From Halopiger xanaduensis SH-6 (GTDB lineage Archaea > Halobacteriota > Halobacteria > Halobacteriales > Natrialbaceae), in assembly GCF_000217715.1 (NCBI RefSeq), contig NC_015666.1, forward strand, positions 1,128,270-1,192,269: a DNA stretch of 64,000 bases, written 5' to 3'. Below the pieces are notes generated by a model that worked only from the letters and a program-made list of their open reading frames with translations, did not search any database and was not told the DNA's origin. The position numbers and the translations under genes are program-made. Below are positions 1-8,615 of the stretch, one piece after another; positions within the stretch are counted from its first letter, which is position 1; the number at the start of each line of letters is the position of its first letter.

Positions 1-2
1 GC

Positions 3-2135
3 GAGACCAGAAGCGGCCTTCTCGAACCGTACGACGAATCGGACGAGCTGATGAGCGATGCCGACTCGCTCGAGTCCGGCGGCATGGAGGCCGGCCCGGC
101 CCAGGGAGTGCTCGCAACTGACGACGCGTTCGCCGGCGAGTCCTACGTCGTCGGCTACGCGTCGGTCCCCGGAACGGACTGGGTGACGCTCGTCCACACG
201 CCGACCGAGCAGGCCTACGGGTTCGTCGAGGACGTCCGCACGTACGGCACGTTCGCGACGGCCGGCGCCGTGTTGCTCATCGGCCTCGTCGGCGCGGGCT
301 TCGGCTGGAACACCTCCAGATCGATCGACCGGCTGACCACGAAGGCCGCCCGCATGGAGGAGGGCGACCTCGACGTCGATCTCGACTCCCCCCGGATCGA
401 CAGCATCGGGCGGCTCTACGACGGGTTCGACAGCATGCGCGACTCCCTGCAGACCCAGATCGAGGAGACCACTCAGGCCCGCGAGGAGGCCGAAGCGGCC
501 CGCGCCGAGGCCGAACGGCTCAACGACCACCTCGAGGCGAAAGCCGACGAGTACAGCGACGTGATGCAGACCGCGGCCGACGGCGACCTCACCGCGCGGA
601 TGGACCCCGAGAGCGAGAACGAGGCGATGACCGAGATCGCCGCGGAGTTCAACGACATGATCGCCGAAATCGAGGCGACGACGGCCGAGGTCAAGTCCTT
701 CGCGACCGAGGTCGCGACGGCCTCCGAGGAAGTGACCGCCTCGAGCGAAGAAGTTCGGTCCGCGTCCGGTCAGGTCGCGGAGTCCATTCAGGAGATTTCC
801 GAGGGTGCCGACCGGCAGAACGACAGCCTCCAGTCGGTCACCCAGGAGATGAACGGCCTCTCGACGACGATCGAGGAGATCGCCGCCTCCTCGAACCAGG
901 TCGCCGAACTCGCCGAGCGGACGGCCGAGACCGGCGAACGCGGTCGCGAAGCCGCCCAGGAGGCCATCGAGGGGATGCAGGAGATCGAAACCGACTCCGA
1001 GTCCGCCGTCGAGGAGATCGAACGCCTCGAGGAGGAGATGGCGCAGATCGACGACCTGCTCGAGTTCATCACCGAGGTCGCCGAGCAGACCAACATGCTG
1101 GCGCTGAACGCCAACATCGAGGCCTCGCGCTCGAGCAGTTCCAACGAGGGCTTCTCGGCGGTCGCCGGCGAGGTCAAGGAACTCGCCGAGGACACCCGCG
1201 AAGCCGCGGCCGACATCGAAGACCGACTCGAACAGATCAAGGAACAGACCGACCGCACCGCGACGGAGGTCCAGCGCACCAGCGACCGGGTCTCCGAGCA
1301 CACCGACTCGGTCGAACGCGCCGCGGACGCGCTCGACGAGATCGCCGACTACGCGACCGAGACCAACACCGGCGTGCAGGAAATCTCCAACGCCAGCGAC
1401 GAGCAGGCGGCCTCGACCCAGCAGGTCGTCGCGATGGTCGACGACGTCGCGGCGATCGCCGAGCAGACCAGTTCCGAGAGCGAGACGGTCGCCGCCGCCG
1501 CCGAGGAGCAGACGACCGCGCTCACCGAGGTCTCCCGCAGCGCCGGCGAACTCGCGAACCGCGCCTCCCACCTCTCGGAGACGCTCGACAACTTCGAGAC
1601 CGACGCGGACGTCGAACCCGGCGCCGCTGCTGACCTCGAGTCCGAACCGGAGTTCGATTCCGATTCCGTTTCGGACGCCGGATTCGACGCGGCCGACGGC
1701 GACGCGCTCGAGACCGACCTATCGAACGGGACGTGGAGCAACGAGGACGACGATTCGGACGCCGAGACCGTGATCGGCGGTACGGACGGTGACGACGTGA
1801 TCGGCGGTCACGGTGACGATGATGATGACGGGGACGCCGGATTCAAACTCGCCGAAGACGCCGCGAATGAGTCGGACGAGGACGTCGCGGAGGGCGACGA
1901 GGTCATCTCCTTCGACGAATCGGGCGTCGAACTGAACGAATCGGACAACGAACCCGACCAGTCGCAGAAATCCGCGGCCGACGCGGAGAACGCGGACGAC
2001 ACCGACCCCGTTGACGACGCGATCGAGGACGCGGAGGCCGGCGACCCAGAAGACGACAGCGAGGCCGTCGAAACGGACGACGGCGCGGACCCGCTCTCGG
2101 ACTCGTTCCAGTTCGATCGCTCGGACGACGAGTAA
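3..2135 (+). CDS. Methyl-accepting chemotaxis transducer (Htr type), 5'-truncated
   Basis: This is a haloarchaeal chemotaxis/phototaxis transducer that relays a membrane signal to CheA/CheW. The frame is open to the first base of the window, so the N-terminus, probably most of an extracellular Cache-like sensor, is missing. Counting from the first internal ATG at 51: the end of the sensor (DWVTLVHTP), one membrane helix at about residues 75-95, a HAMP domain at about 85-140, a coiled-coil methylation and signalling region, and the hairpin tip with EQTNMLALNANIEAS near 345. After about residue 500 comes a roughly 180-residue, very Asp/Glu-rich tail with no recognised domain. That tail contains GTDGDDVIGGHGDDD, which resembles a single RTX calcium-binding repeat. 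The identity is secure; the ligand is unknown. Confidence 0.95.
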   Translation, partial: ETRSGLLEPYDESDELMSDADSLESGGMEAGPAQGVLATDDAFAGESYVVGYASVPGTDWVTLVHTPTEQAYGFVEDVRTYGTFATAGAVLLIGLVGAGFGWNTSRSIDRLTTKAARMEEGDLDVDLDSPRIDSIGRLYDGFDSMRDSLQTQIEETTQAREEAEAARAEAERLNDHLEAKADEYSDVMQTAADGDLTARMDPESENEAMTEIAAEFNDMIAEIEATTAEVKSFATEVATASEEVTASSEEVRSASGQVAESIQEISEGADRQNDSLQSVTQEMNGLSTTIEEIAASSNQVAELAERTAETGERGREAAQEAIEGMQEIETDSESAVEEIERLEEEMAQIDDLLEFITEVAEQTNMLALNANIEASRSSSSNEGFSAVAGEVKELAEDTREAAADIEDRLEQIKEQTDRTATEVQRTSDRVSEHTDSVERAADALDEIADYATETNTGVQEISNASDEQAASTQQVVAMVDDVAAIAEQTSSESETVAAAAEEQTTALTEVSRSAGELANRASHLSETLDNFETDADVEPGAAADLESEPEFDSDSVSDAGFDAADGDALETDLSNGTWSNEDDDSDAETVIGGTDGDDVIGGHGDDDDDGDAGFKLAEDAANESDEDVAEGDEVISFDESGVELNESDNEPDQSQKSAADAENADDTDPVDDAIEDAEAGDPEDDSEAVETDDGADPLSDSFQFDRSDDE

Positions 2136-2192
2136 TCGAACTCGAGCGGCCGAACCGTCACCTACTTTTTTACCCTCTCCTAAAGCCCGCCA

Positions 2193-3035
2193 ATGGAACT
2201 TCTGGAGCGCCGTCGGGCGCTAATTGAGGAGCGTCTCGTCGACGTTATCGACGGGGTCGATCCCGAGACGCTCAACGAGGAAGTTCGCCACGTCGCGCTG
2301 TCCGGCGGGAAGCGCGTGCGGCCGATGGTGACGGTGCTGGCCTGCGAAACGGTCGGCGGAACGGCCGAGGACGCGGTCGAGTTCGGCGTCGGCATCGAAC
2401 TCGTCCACAACGCGTCGCTCGTCATCGACGACATCATCGACCGCTCGGAGCTTCGCCGCGGGACGCCGAGCGCCTGGGCCGAGTTCGGCTACGGGCCGGC
2501 GATCATCGCCAGCGACGGCCTGCTCGGCGAGGCCTTTAGCCTCTTCTCGGCGGATCCGGACGCGACGCGAGTCGTCGCCGACGCGATGGTCGAACTCGGC
2601 ATCGGGGAGGCGACGGAGCTCTCGGCCAAGCCGGAAAACGAAGCGGAGTACATGACGCTGGCCCGCCGTAAGACCGGCGCGCTGTTCCGCGCCGCCGCCG
2701 AACTCGGCGCGATCGCCGCCGACTCCGAGCCGGTCACCGTCGAGGCGCTGGGCGAGTACGCCGAGCGCGTCGGGATCGCCTTCCAGATCCGGGACGACGT
2801 GTTAGACGCCGTTTCCGACCCCGAGGAACTCGGCAAACCGACCGGCCACGATGCCGCCCTCGAGCGCCCGTCGGTCGTCCAGGTGACGGACCTCACACCC
2901 GAGGAAGCGAACGCACGCGCGCGAGCGGAAGCCGACCGCGCGATCGACGCGCTCGACCGAGTCGAGGTCGCCGATTCGGAGGCCGAGGAGTACCTGCTCG
3001 AGCTGGCGGAGTTCGTCGTCGAGCGCGAGCGGTAA
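2193..3035 (+). CDS. idsA: Polyprenyl (geranylgeranyl-type) diphosphate synthase
   Basis: This trans-prenyltransferase condenses isopentenyl diphosphate with allylic diphosphates. In haloarchaea such enzymes supply C20/C25 precursors for archaeol lipids, carotenoids and quinones. Visible motifs are GGKR at residues 38-41, the first Asp-rich motif DDIID at 79-83, a KTGALF motif, and the second Asp-rich motif IRDDVLD near 200. All the metal-binding aspartates are present. It has 280 residues, slightly short for the family. A T-rich TATA-like stretch near 2164 sits about 29 nt before the ATG, which suggests a leaderless transcript. Product chain length cannot be read reliably from the sequence. 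Confidence 0.9.
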   Translation: MELLERRRALIEERLVDVIDGVDPETLNEEVRHVALSGGKRVRPMVTVLACETVGGTAEDAVEFGVGIELVHNASLVIDDIIDRSELRRGTPSAWAEFGYGPAIIASDGLLGEAFSLFSADPDATRVVADAMVELGIGEATELSAKPENEAEYMTLARRKTGALFRAAAELGAIAADSEPVTVEALGEYAERVGIAFQIRDDVLDAVSDPEELGKPTGHDAALERPSVVQVTDLTPEEANARARAEADRAIDALDRVEVADSEAEEYLLELAEFVVERER

Positions 3036-3068
3036 GGAGCGCCGTTTTCGGAAATCGGATCGGCAGAC

Positions 3069-4205
3069 TCAGACGCTATCCGCCTTGCGCCGACCCTCGG
3101 CGTCCGTTTCTGACTCTGACTCGTCCTCCGAGTCCGCGTACCGCGACTCGAGGACGGCAAAGGCGAGCGTGCTCGCGATGCCCAGCAGCGTTCCGGCGGT
3201 CAGCGCCGCCGCGAGGTAGCTGATCGCCACCCTGTCGAGGAAGAAGGCGCTAACCGCGCGCAGGACGAGCGCGATCGAGACGACGTAGAACGGCGCGTTG
3301 AGGTACCGCCACTCGAGGCTGCCGGCGATGTACTCGTCGGTGATCTGGCCGAGGCTGGTCGTCACGCCGGCGGCGGCGAGCCACTGGATCGAGCCGTAGA
3401 CCAGCGCGGCGAGCATGACCGGCGCGCTGACCTCGCCGGCCGTCGACTCCCGGACGGCCTCGAGTTCGTTCGTGCCGCTGACGCCGCCGAGGACGAACAG
3501 GGCGGCGGCGACGACGTACGCGAGCAGCGTCGTCCGACCGGCGTACAGCGAGCGCCGGGCGCGTTCGACCGCGGTATCGAGTCGGTCGCCCAACCGCAAC
3601 CCGCGGGAGATGAGGTAGAGCCCGAGCAGCGCCGAGGTCGTCCCGAGGACGAAGCCGGGCATCTCGAGGGCGCTGCCGATCAGCGCGAGCGGGTAGATCA
3701 GCAGTAAGATCCCGAGCGGGATCAGGACGGTCCCCCGCGTCTCGGGGTCGTCCAACACCTGCTTGATGGTGTAGTACATCGACTCCAGGTTCTGGGCCTG
3801 CCGGACGACGACCCGTCGGACGCCGTCGATGGGGACCCGCGAGCGGATCACCGGGATGACGGATTCGTCCTGCGCCCCGTCGGTGATGACCAGGGCGGTG
3901 ACGTCCTCGGCGGTCGAGAGGCTCGCGAGGACGGTATCGACTTCGTCCCCGACCTCGCGGTTGGCGGCGACGTCGCCGTCCTCGTTGCCGGTGACGACGG
4001 CAACCTCGACGCTCTCATCGCGCTCGTCCAGATCGTCGTAGACGTGTAACCCCTGGAAAATGACGTTGACGTCGGAGTCCTCGGGGTCTTCCGTCGCGAG
4101 GGCGATCGCCGCCTCTTCGACGGGGTCGCGGCCGATCACCGGCGTCGTGAAGCCGGTCTTGCGACCCAGGTCGTCGTCGAGGTCGACGCACAGGACCAGC
4201 AGCAT
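3069..4205 (-). CDS. DUF373 family membrane protein
   Basis: Protein of 378 residues matching the archaeal DUF373 family. The soluble N-terminal half (about 1-150) begins MLLVLCVDLDDDLGRK and has alternating beta/alpha character. The C-terminal half (about 155-350) holds roughly seven hydrophobic segments and ends in an acidic tail. The family's biochemical function is not established. It is convergent with the prenyl synthase gene, with 33 nt between stop codons, so the two are not an operon. Confidence 0.85.
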   Translation of the reverse strand: MLLVLCVDLDDDLGRKTGFTTPVIGRDPVEEAAIALATEDPEDSDVNVIFQGLHVYDDLDERDESVEVAVVTGNEDGDVAANREVGDEVDTVLASLSTAEDVTALVITDGAQDESVIPVIRSRVPIDGVRRVVVRQAQNLESMYYTIKQVLDDPETRGTVLIPLGILLLIYPLALIGSALEMPGFVLGTTSALLGLYLISRGLRLGDRLDTAVERARRSLYAGRTTLLAYVVAAALFVLGGVSGTNELEAVRESTAGEVSAPVMLAALVYGSIQWLAAAGVTTSLGQITDEYIAGSLEWRYLNAPFYVVSIALVLRAVSAFFLDRVAISYLAAALTAGTLLGIASTLAFAVLESRYADSEDESESETDAEGRRKADSV

Positions 4206-4368
4206 CGTCCCGTGGTTCGCGGGCGTGGTATTTCCGTTTTCTGGGTTCTCGAGGGATCGACTGCCGTCCGAATGAGATCGGCGGGAATAGCTTTGTTATA
4301 GGACGTAATTACCCGTTATGCTCGAACTGTGCGGATGTATCTCGTCGGTCGAGGGCTCTCCGTCCCCG

Positions 4369-4971
4369 CTACCGGGATGCGTTTTCATCGTCCTGTCGCT
4401 CGACGATCTCGAACTCCGTCGCTAACGCCAGCGGATCTCCCGGCGAGTCGTCTGGTAATCCCCAGAAGAGCAGCCGATAGCGTCCGATGGTCGGCGTCGA
4501 GCAGAAGGCATAGTGCTCGAGGCCGCTGTCGTGGATCGACGCGTGGAGGTCCCACGATCGTTCGTCACCCGGTGCAAGCGGCTCCGTCCGTTCGGTCCAC
4601 TCGTAGTCCTTCTCGACGCCGAAAATCGTGTACCACGCTCCGTCGTCACCGCGGGCCTGAACGGCGAGCCGGTCGTCAGCGTAAATCTCGATCTCGTGGT
4701 TACTGCTGTTCGTAAGCGTGACGGTGAAATCCGTCAACTCTTCGACTTCTGCGGGGACCTCGAGTGACACGCCGGGAATCTGCTCGTCGTAGACCACTGT
4801 CCGGCCCTCGAATTCCGGGGTGAGGTATCGATGGTGGTCGTCCCGGCATCGCAAGTCGTCCTCGTTGTCAGTGTCGCCTAACTCGAGGCCGTCGGCGCAG
4901 CCGCTCCCGAGCGCAATCGCTCCGCTAGCGATCCCGACGAGCAGTTGTCGTCGTCCGGGTCCGTTCGGCAT
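4369..4971 (-). CDS. Secreted lipoprotein of unknown function
   Basis: 200-residue protein. The N-terminus has a GRRQLLVG twin-arginine motif, a hydrophobic stretch and a lipobox ending LGSGC with Cys near residue 24, so it is predicted to be exported by Tat and lipid-anchored on the outer face of the membrane. The mature part is beta-rich (VTLTNSSNHEIEIYADD, WDLHASIHDSG) and may be an immunoglobulin-like fold. No enzymatic motif is visible and I do not recognise a named family. The flanking genes give no functional hint. Confidence 0.75.
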   Translation of the reverse strand: MPNGPGRRQLLVGIASGAIALGSGCADGLELGDTDNEDDLRCRDDHHRYLTPEFEGRTVVYDEQIPGVSLEVPAEVEELTDFTVTLTNSSNHEIEIYADDRLAVQARGDDGAWYTIFGVEKDYEWTERTEPLAPGDERSWDLHASIHDSGLEHYAFCSTPTIGRYRLLFWGLPDDSPGDPLALATEFEIVERQDDENASR

Positions 4972-5162
4972 TTTGATTACCGTTGGCGATGCACATCGCG
5001 GTCGGATGATATATGTTTTCTCATCGTCATGAGAGCGATGACAGCAACGTCACCGTCGATCCCGACGGACGGCGCGCACGCATGGTTCGCCGCGGGACAC
5101 CCACTCACACACCGTTTCGAACCCGGTTCGCTTATTCCGCTGGAACCGCTCAGTGCGAGTAG
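4972..5162. other. Divergent intergenic region (lipoprotein / radical SAM)
   Basis: About 190 bases between two divergent genes. It holds a small inverted repeat (CTCAT-cgtc-ATGAG near 5022-5035) and an AT-rich box (gatatatg) facing the lipoprotein gene. TTATTCC near 5130 lies about 30 nt before the radical SAM start. No ORF or RNA gene is visible. Confidence 0.4.
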
Positions 5163-6158
5163 ATGATCTCAAAGGGCTGTGAGCAGTGCGCGAAAGGCGG
5201 CAAGATGGTCCTGTTCGTCTACGGTTACTGCGACCAGCGCGACTGCTTCTACTGCCCGCTCGGCGAGAACCGCAAGAACGTCACCAACGTCTACGCCAAC
5301 GAGCGACAGGTCGAGGACGACGAGGACGTCATCACCGAGGCCAAGCGGATGGACGCGCTGGGGACCTCGATCACCGGCGGCGAGCCCCAGGAGGCGCTGG
5401 ACCGAACCTGCCACTACCTCGAACTGCTGAAGGACGAGTTCGGCGAGGACCACCACACCCACCTTTACACCGGCATCACCGGCGGCCGCGAGAACATGCG
5501 CCGCCTCTCGGAGGCCGGTCTCGACGAAATTCGGTTCCACCCGCCCTACGAGCAGTGGGGTGACCTCCACGGCACCGAGTGGGAGGACATCCTCTACATC
5601 GCCCGCGAGGAAGGGCTGACCCCCGCCTTCGAGATTCCCGGCATCCGCGCCGAGGAGGAGTTCCTCGAGTTCTTGGACGAGGGCGCCGCCGACTTCTGCA
5701 ACGTCAACGAGTTCGAGATGTCACAGGGCAACTACCGCCGGATGCAGGATCAGGGCTTCGAACTCAAGGAAGACCACATGAGCGCCGTCGAGGGCTCTCG
5801 CGAGGACATTCTCGAGGTCATGGGCGACCACGAGCAGGTCTACTTCTGTACCTCCGTCTTCAAGGATGCCGCCCAGCACCGCCGCCGCCTGAAGCGCATG
5901 GCCCGCAACGTCCGCCGCGAGTTCGACGACGTCACCGACGACGGGACGCTCGTCTACGGGAAAACGTACGCCGACCCCGAACGCTTCGCGGAACTCGGCG
6001 TCCCCGAAGAGTTCTACACCGTCAAATCGAACCACGTCGAGGTCGCCTGGTGGCTCCTCGAGGAGATGATCGAGGAGGGCGACCTCGAGGACGGCGAAAT
6101 CGTCGAGCAGTATCCGAGTTACGACGGGCAAGTCGTCGAGCGGACGCCGCTAGCGTAG
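5163..6158 (+). CDS. Radical SAM protein (COG2108-like)
   Basis: 331-residue predicted radical S-adenosylmethionine enzyme related to pyruvate formate-lyase activating proteins. The cluster-binding cysteines sit near residues 22-30 in YCDQRDCFYC, which reads C-x4-C-x2-C. The usual spacing is C-x3-C-x2-C, so one residue appears extra. A GGEP motif (SITGGEPQ), typical of SAM binding, follows near residue 75. An additional GCEQC pair sits at the N-terminus. The substrate is unknown. A partial second copy of its 3' end lies at 6258-6321. Confidence 0.8.
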   Translation: MISKGCEQCAKGGKMVLFVYGYCDQRDCFYCPLGENRKNVTNVYANERQVEDDEDVITEAKRMDALGTSITGGEPQEALDRTCHYLELLKDEFGEDHHTHLYTGITGGRENMRRLSEAGLDEIRFHPPYEQWGDLHGTEWEDILYIAREEGLTPAFEIPGIRAEEEFLEFLDEGAADFCNVNEFEMSQGNYRRMQDQGFELKEDHMSAVEGSREDILEVMGDHEQVYFCTSVFKDAAQHRRRLKRMARNVRREFDDVTDDGTLVYGKTYADPERFAELGVPEEFYTVKSNHVEVAWWLLEEMIEEGDLEDGEIVEQYPSYDGQVVERTPLA

Positions 6159-6340
6159 TGATTACACCGCGAGTGAGCGGAGCGAACGAGCGGCTTTTTG
6201 GTGCAGATTTTTGGAGGAGGGTGAGCGGAGCGAACCCGACGAGAAAAAGGTGCGCGTAAATCGTCGAGCAGTACCCGAGTTACGACGGGCAAGTCGTCGA
6301 GCGGATGCCACTGGCGTAGTGGTCGGACGCGAGTGAGCGG
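6097..6340 (+). repeat. Direct repeat of the radical SAM gene 3' end
   Basis: Bases 6097-6160, the last 20 codons and the stop, recur at 6258-6321, shifted by 161 bases. I count four mismatches over 64 bases. Three are synonymous in the original frame and one changes Thr to Met. Sequence after the stop (gcgagtgagcgg) is also repeated at 6169-6180 and 6329-6340. The spacer 6181-6257 carries two copies of gtgagcggagcgaac. The rest of the gap, to 6546, shows nothing recognisable. Confidence 0.85.
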
Positions 6341-6546
6341 CGTCTGCGGGCCGGACCGATGTCTCGAATCCTTCAACGATTGACGAGTAAATGACCGACC
6401 GACTCCCGTCCCAACTTCGAAGTCAATTGTCTCGAGTAACGTACCAAGATACGTGTGTCAGAAGCAAAAAGTTAGACGTGTTAGTTTTCGGACTGCTATT
6501 CGATGGCACGTCTTGACTGGCACACACGAATACAGGGAGGGGACGG

Positions 6547-6870
6547 ATGAGTCACACCGAACTCGAGGCCGTCGAGAGTGCGACGTCCGTCTCGTTCGTC
6601 TGCGACGACTGCGGTCGGGTCCACAACCGAAACAACCTGCCGTGTAACAACTGTGGGTCGATGAGCCTCTCGGCTGCTGCCGACGAGGACATCGACAACA
6701 CGCAGGAGATTGACGAGGAGGAGTCGTGGCGAATCGTCCGCGACGCCAGTCGCGGGATTACCGGTCTGGGCGTGTTCGTCTACCTCGTCGGAACCTTGAC
6801 GCTGCTCGTCGGCCTAGCGATACTGGCGCTCGGCGGCGTGATCTACGGGAATTTGCTCCTTGGCGGCTGA
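6547..6870 (+). CDS. Zinc-ribbon membrane protein, probably cut short by an in-frame TGA
   Basis: 107 residues: an N-terminal zinc ribbon (CDDCG at about 20 and CNNCG at about 34) and one hydrophobic helix (VYLVGTLTLLVGLAILALGG). A strong Shine-Dalgarno-like GGAGGGG ends 5 nt before the ATG. Directly after the TGA at 6868-6870 the same frame continues for 20 codons of hydrophobic residues (LVGVAWTVAGFVVIPAIRWD) to a second stop at 6931-6933, as expected for a second membrane helix. The annotated product is therefore probably a truncated version of a two-helix protein of about 127 residues. Confidence 0.65.
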   Translation: MSHTELEAVESATSVSFVCDDCGRVHNRNNLPCNNCGSMSLSAAADEDIDNTQEIDEEESWRIVRDASRGITGLGVFVYLVGTLTLLVGLAILALGGVIYGNLLLGG

Positions 6871-7102
6871 CTCGTCGGCGTCGCATGGACCGTCGCCGGA
6901 TTCGTGGTGATTCCGGCCATTCGGTGGGATTGAGGATCGGGTTGCCATCTATCTCTCTTCCCGAGCGGTTCTGGGTTGCTATCTGGCACTTGTCGGAGGG
7001 AGTTTGGCGCTCGCTGCCGCACTGTGACGTCTTATTTCTCGAGTCTCGATTATACGGGCGAAATACGAACCGCAAACCAAGTGAACGTGAACAGCGACTG
7101 TG

Positions 7103-8425
7103 TTAATCCACTTCGGTCGGATCGACTTCCGGCAGCGTGATGAGGTTCTCCCGACCGATCCGTAACTTCTCGATCTCGCCGTCGTCGTCCATCTGCGAGA
7201 GCAACTGCGAAACCTTCGCGTTCGACCAACCGGTTTCGTTGACGATCGCCGCCTGTTTCATTCGACCGCCGTTTCGTTTGAGCATCCGCTGAACCCGCTC
7301 TTCGTCGCTCAACAGTTCGGGATCGATATCGTCGTCGGGCTCCTCGTACTCGAGTTGAGTCTGCGCCGCGGCCGCCGTCGAGTCGGCGCTCGATCCCGAC
7401 GCCGATTCGCCACCGGATCCGACGAGTTCGGAGCCAGATCGCGTTTTTGTCTCCGACGCGTGGCTCTGTCCCCGTTCGAGCAGCGGGATCCGATCGATCG
7501 GTAAGTCGAAGCGTTCGGACCGCGCCGCGTATCGGTAGGCGAAGTAGCCGCCGATTCCGGCGGCGATCAGAATTCCGAGCGCCGACCCGGCGAGCCATAC
7601 TGAACCGGGAAACATCGATTGTGGGCCGGCGGGGCCGCGCAGGAACACGATTTCTAGTTCTTCTTCCTCGAACTGGTGGGGACCGTTCCACGTGAGCGAG
7701 GAGGGCGTCTCGAGGGCGTAGTTCTGCGGGGGTTCGATGACGAGCCGTTGGTCATCGTACAACGGTAACCAGCTCTCGGTGTCCTCGTCGGGAGTCTGCA
7801 ACGCTTCACCGAAGTAAATGCGGTCGTCGTCGACGGTCGCGAAGTTCGTCCACGTAACGGAGTACGTGATGACTCCGATTCGCGTCCCGTTGTTGAGATC
7901 GTTGCTTTCGGGCTCTCTAATCTGCGGTTCGTCCCAGCCGGCGTTTCGAAGTTCCATCTCCCGGTCCGTCACGGTTTCCGCCTGCGTGACGTACCGTTCG
8001 AACAGCTGCACGTCGTATCCGGTATTTATTCGTCCCGTTCTGACAGCGTCGGCGAACTCGCGAAAGGTGGCTACGTCGTCGTCATCGGCGATCAGAAATC
8101 GGGATTCGATTTCCCAGCGGACGTCGCCGTTGCTCGAGACGTTCAGTCGAATGATCTGCTTTGGATCGGCGGCGGGGAGGGGTGTCTCCGTCTGGGACTG
8201 AACCGAAGCGGGACTCGAGGTTGACATGGCGTGCTGATCATACTCATCAGAGAGGGAGGAACGAACGAGAGCAGTATCGAGCGCTGTGGGCGCCGCTGAT
8301 GGGGATCGGTCGGCCACCGCTTCTGAACCGGTTGTCGGTGTCGAAGCGGCGGCGGCGATCGGTCCCAGAGCGGCCGTAGCGAGGAGGACGGTGAGGGCGA
8401 TCGTAACGGCGGGGGATAACCGCAT
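7103..8425 (-). CDS. Membrane-anchored winged-helix regulator with exported N-terminal domain
   Basis: 440 residues from an ATG at 8425. I chose this start because MRLSPAVTIALTVLLATAALGPIAAAAS is a convincing signal peptide, while the upstream in-frame extension is not. The order is signal peptide, an extracytoplasmic beta-rich domain of about 200 residues, one membrane helix (WLAGSALGILIAAGIGGYFAYRY), a low-complexity linker, and a cytoplasmic winged helix at the C-terminus (VQRMLKRNGGRMKQAAIVNETGWSNAKVSQLLSQM). The topology suggests signal transmission from outside to DNA. It is divergent from the secreted-protein gene at 8616, its likely partner or target. Confidence 0.8.
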   Translation of the reverse strand: MRLSPAVTIALTVLLATAALGPIAAAASTPTTGSEAVADRSPSAAPTALDTALVRSSLSDEYDQHAMSTSSPASVQSQTETPLPAADPKQIIRLNVSSNGDVRWEIESRFLIADDDDVATFREFADAVRTGRINTGYDVQLFERYVTQAETVTDREMELRNAGWDEPQIREPESNDLNNGTRIGVITYSVTWTNFATVDDDRIYFGEALQTPDEDTESWLPLYDDQRLVIEPPQNYALETPSSLTWNGPHQFEEEELEIVFLRGPAGPQSMFPGSVWLAGSALGILIAAGIGGYFAYRYAARSERFDLPIDRIPLLERGQSHASETKTRSGSELVGSGGESASGSSADSTAAAAQTQLEYEEPDDDIDPELLSDEERVQRMLKRNGGRMKQAAIVNETGWSNAKVSQLLSQMDDDGEIEKLRIGRENLITLPEVDPTEVD

Positions 8426-8475
8426 GCGTACCAACGGGTGGTCCCCCCGGGGAAAAAACCCTTTCCATCGAAAAT

Positions 8476-8513
8476 AAAACGTCATTGACCCTCGTAAAAC
8501 GTCGTGAAACGTC
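8476..8513. promoter_or_regulatory. Three phased AAACGTC direct repeats
   Basis: A/GAAACGTC occurs at 8476-8483, 8496-8503 and 8506-8513. The starts are 20 and 10 bases apart, so all three face the same side of the helix. They lie between the divergent regulator (start 8425) and secreted-protein (start 8616) genes, which suggests an operator. The binding protein is unknown; the regulator encoded at 7103-8425 is the obvious candidate. Confidence 0.5.
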
Positions 8514-8615
8514 ACCACGGCGAACGCCGGAACCACTCAAGTCGGGTAACATCAGTATAGGCGGACGGTAACTGGTGCGACCATCTTTTATATCAGGAGG
8601 GCATACGGTAGGCCG

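Noticed and set aside
5186-6259. ORFs overlapping the radical SAM gene in other frames
   Set aside because: Shadows of the true frame, Arg/Gly/His-rich, without motifs.
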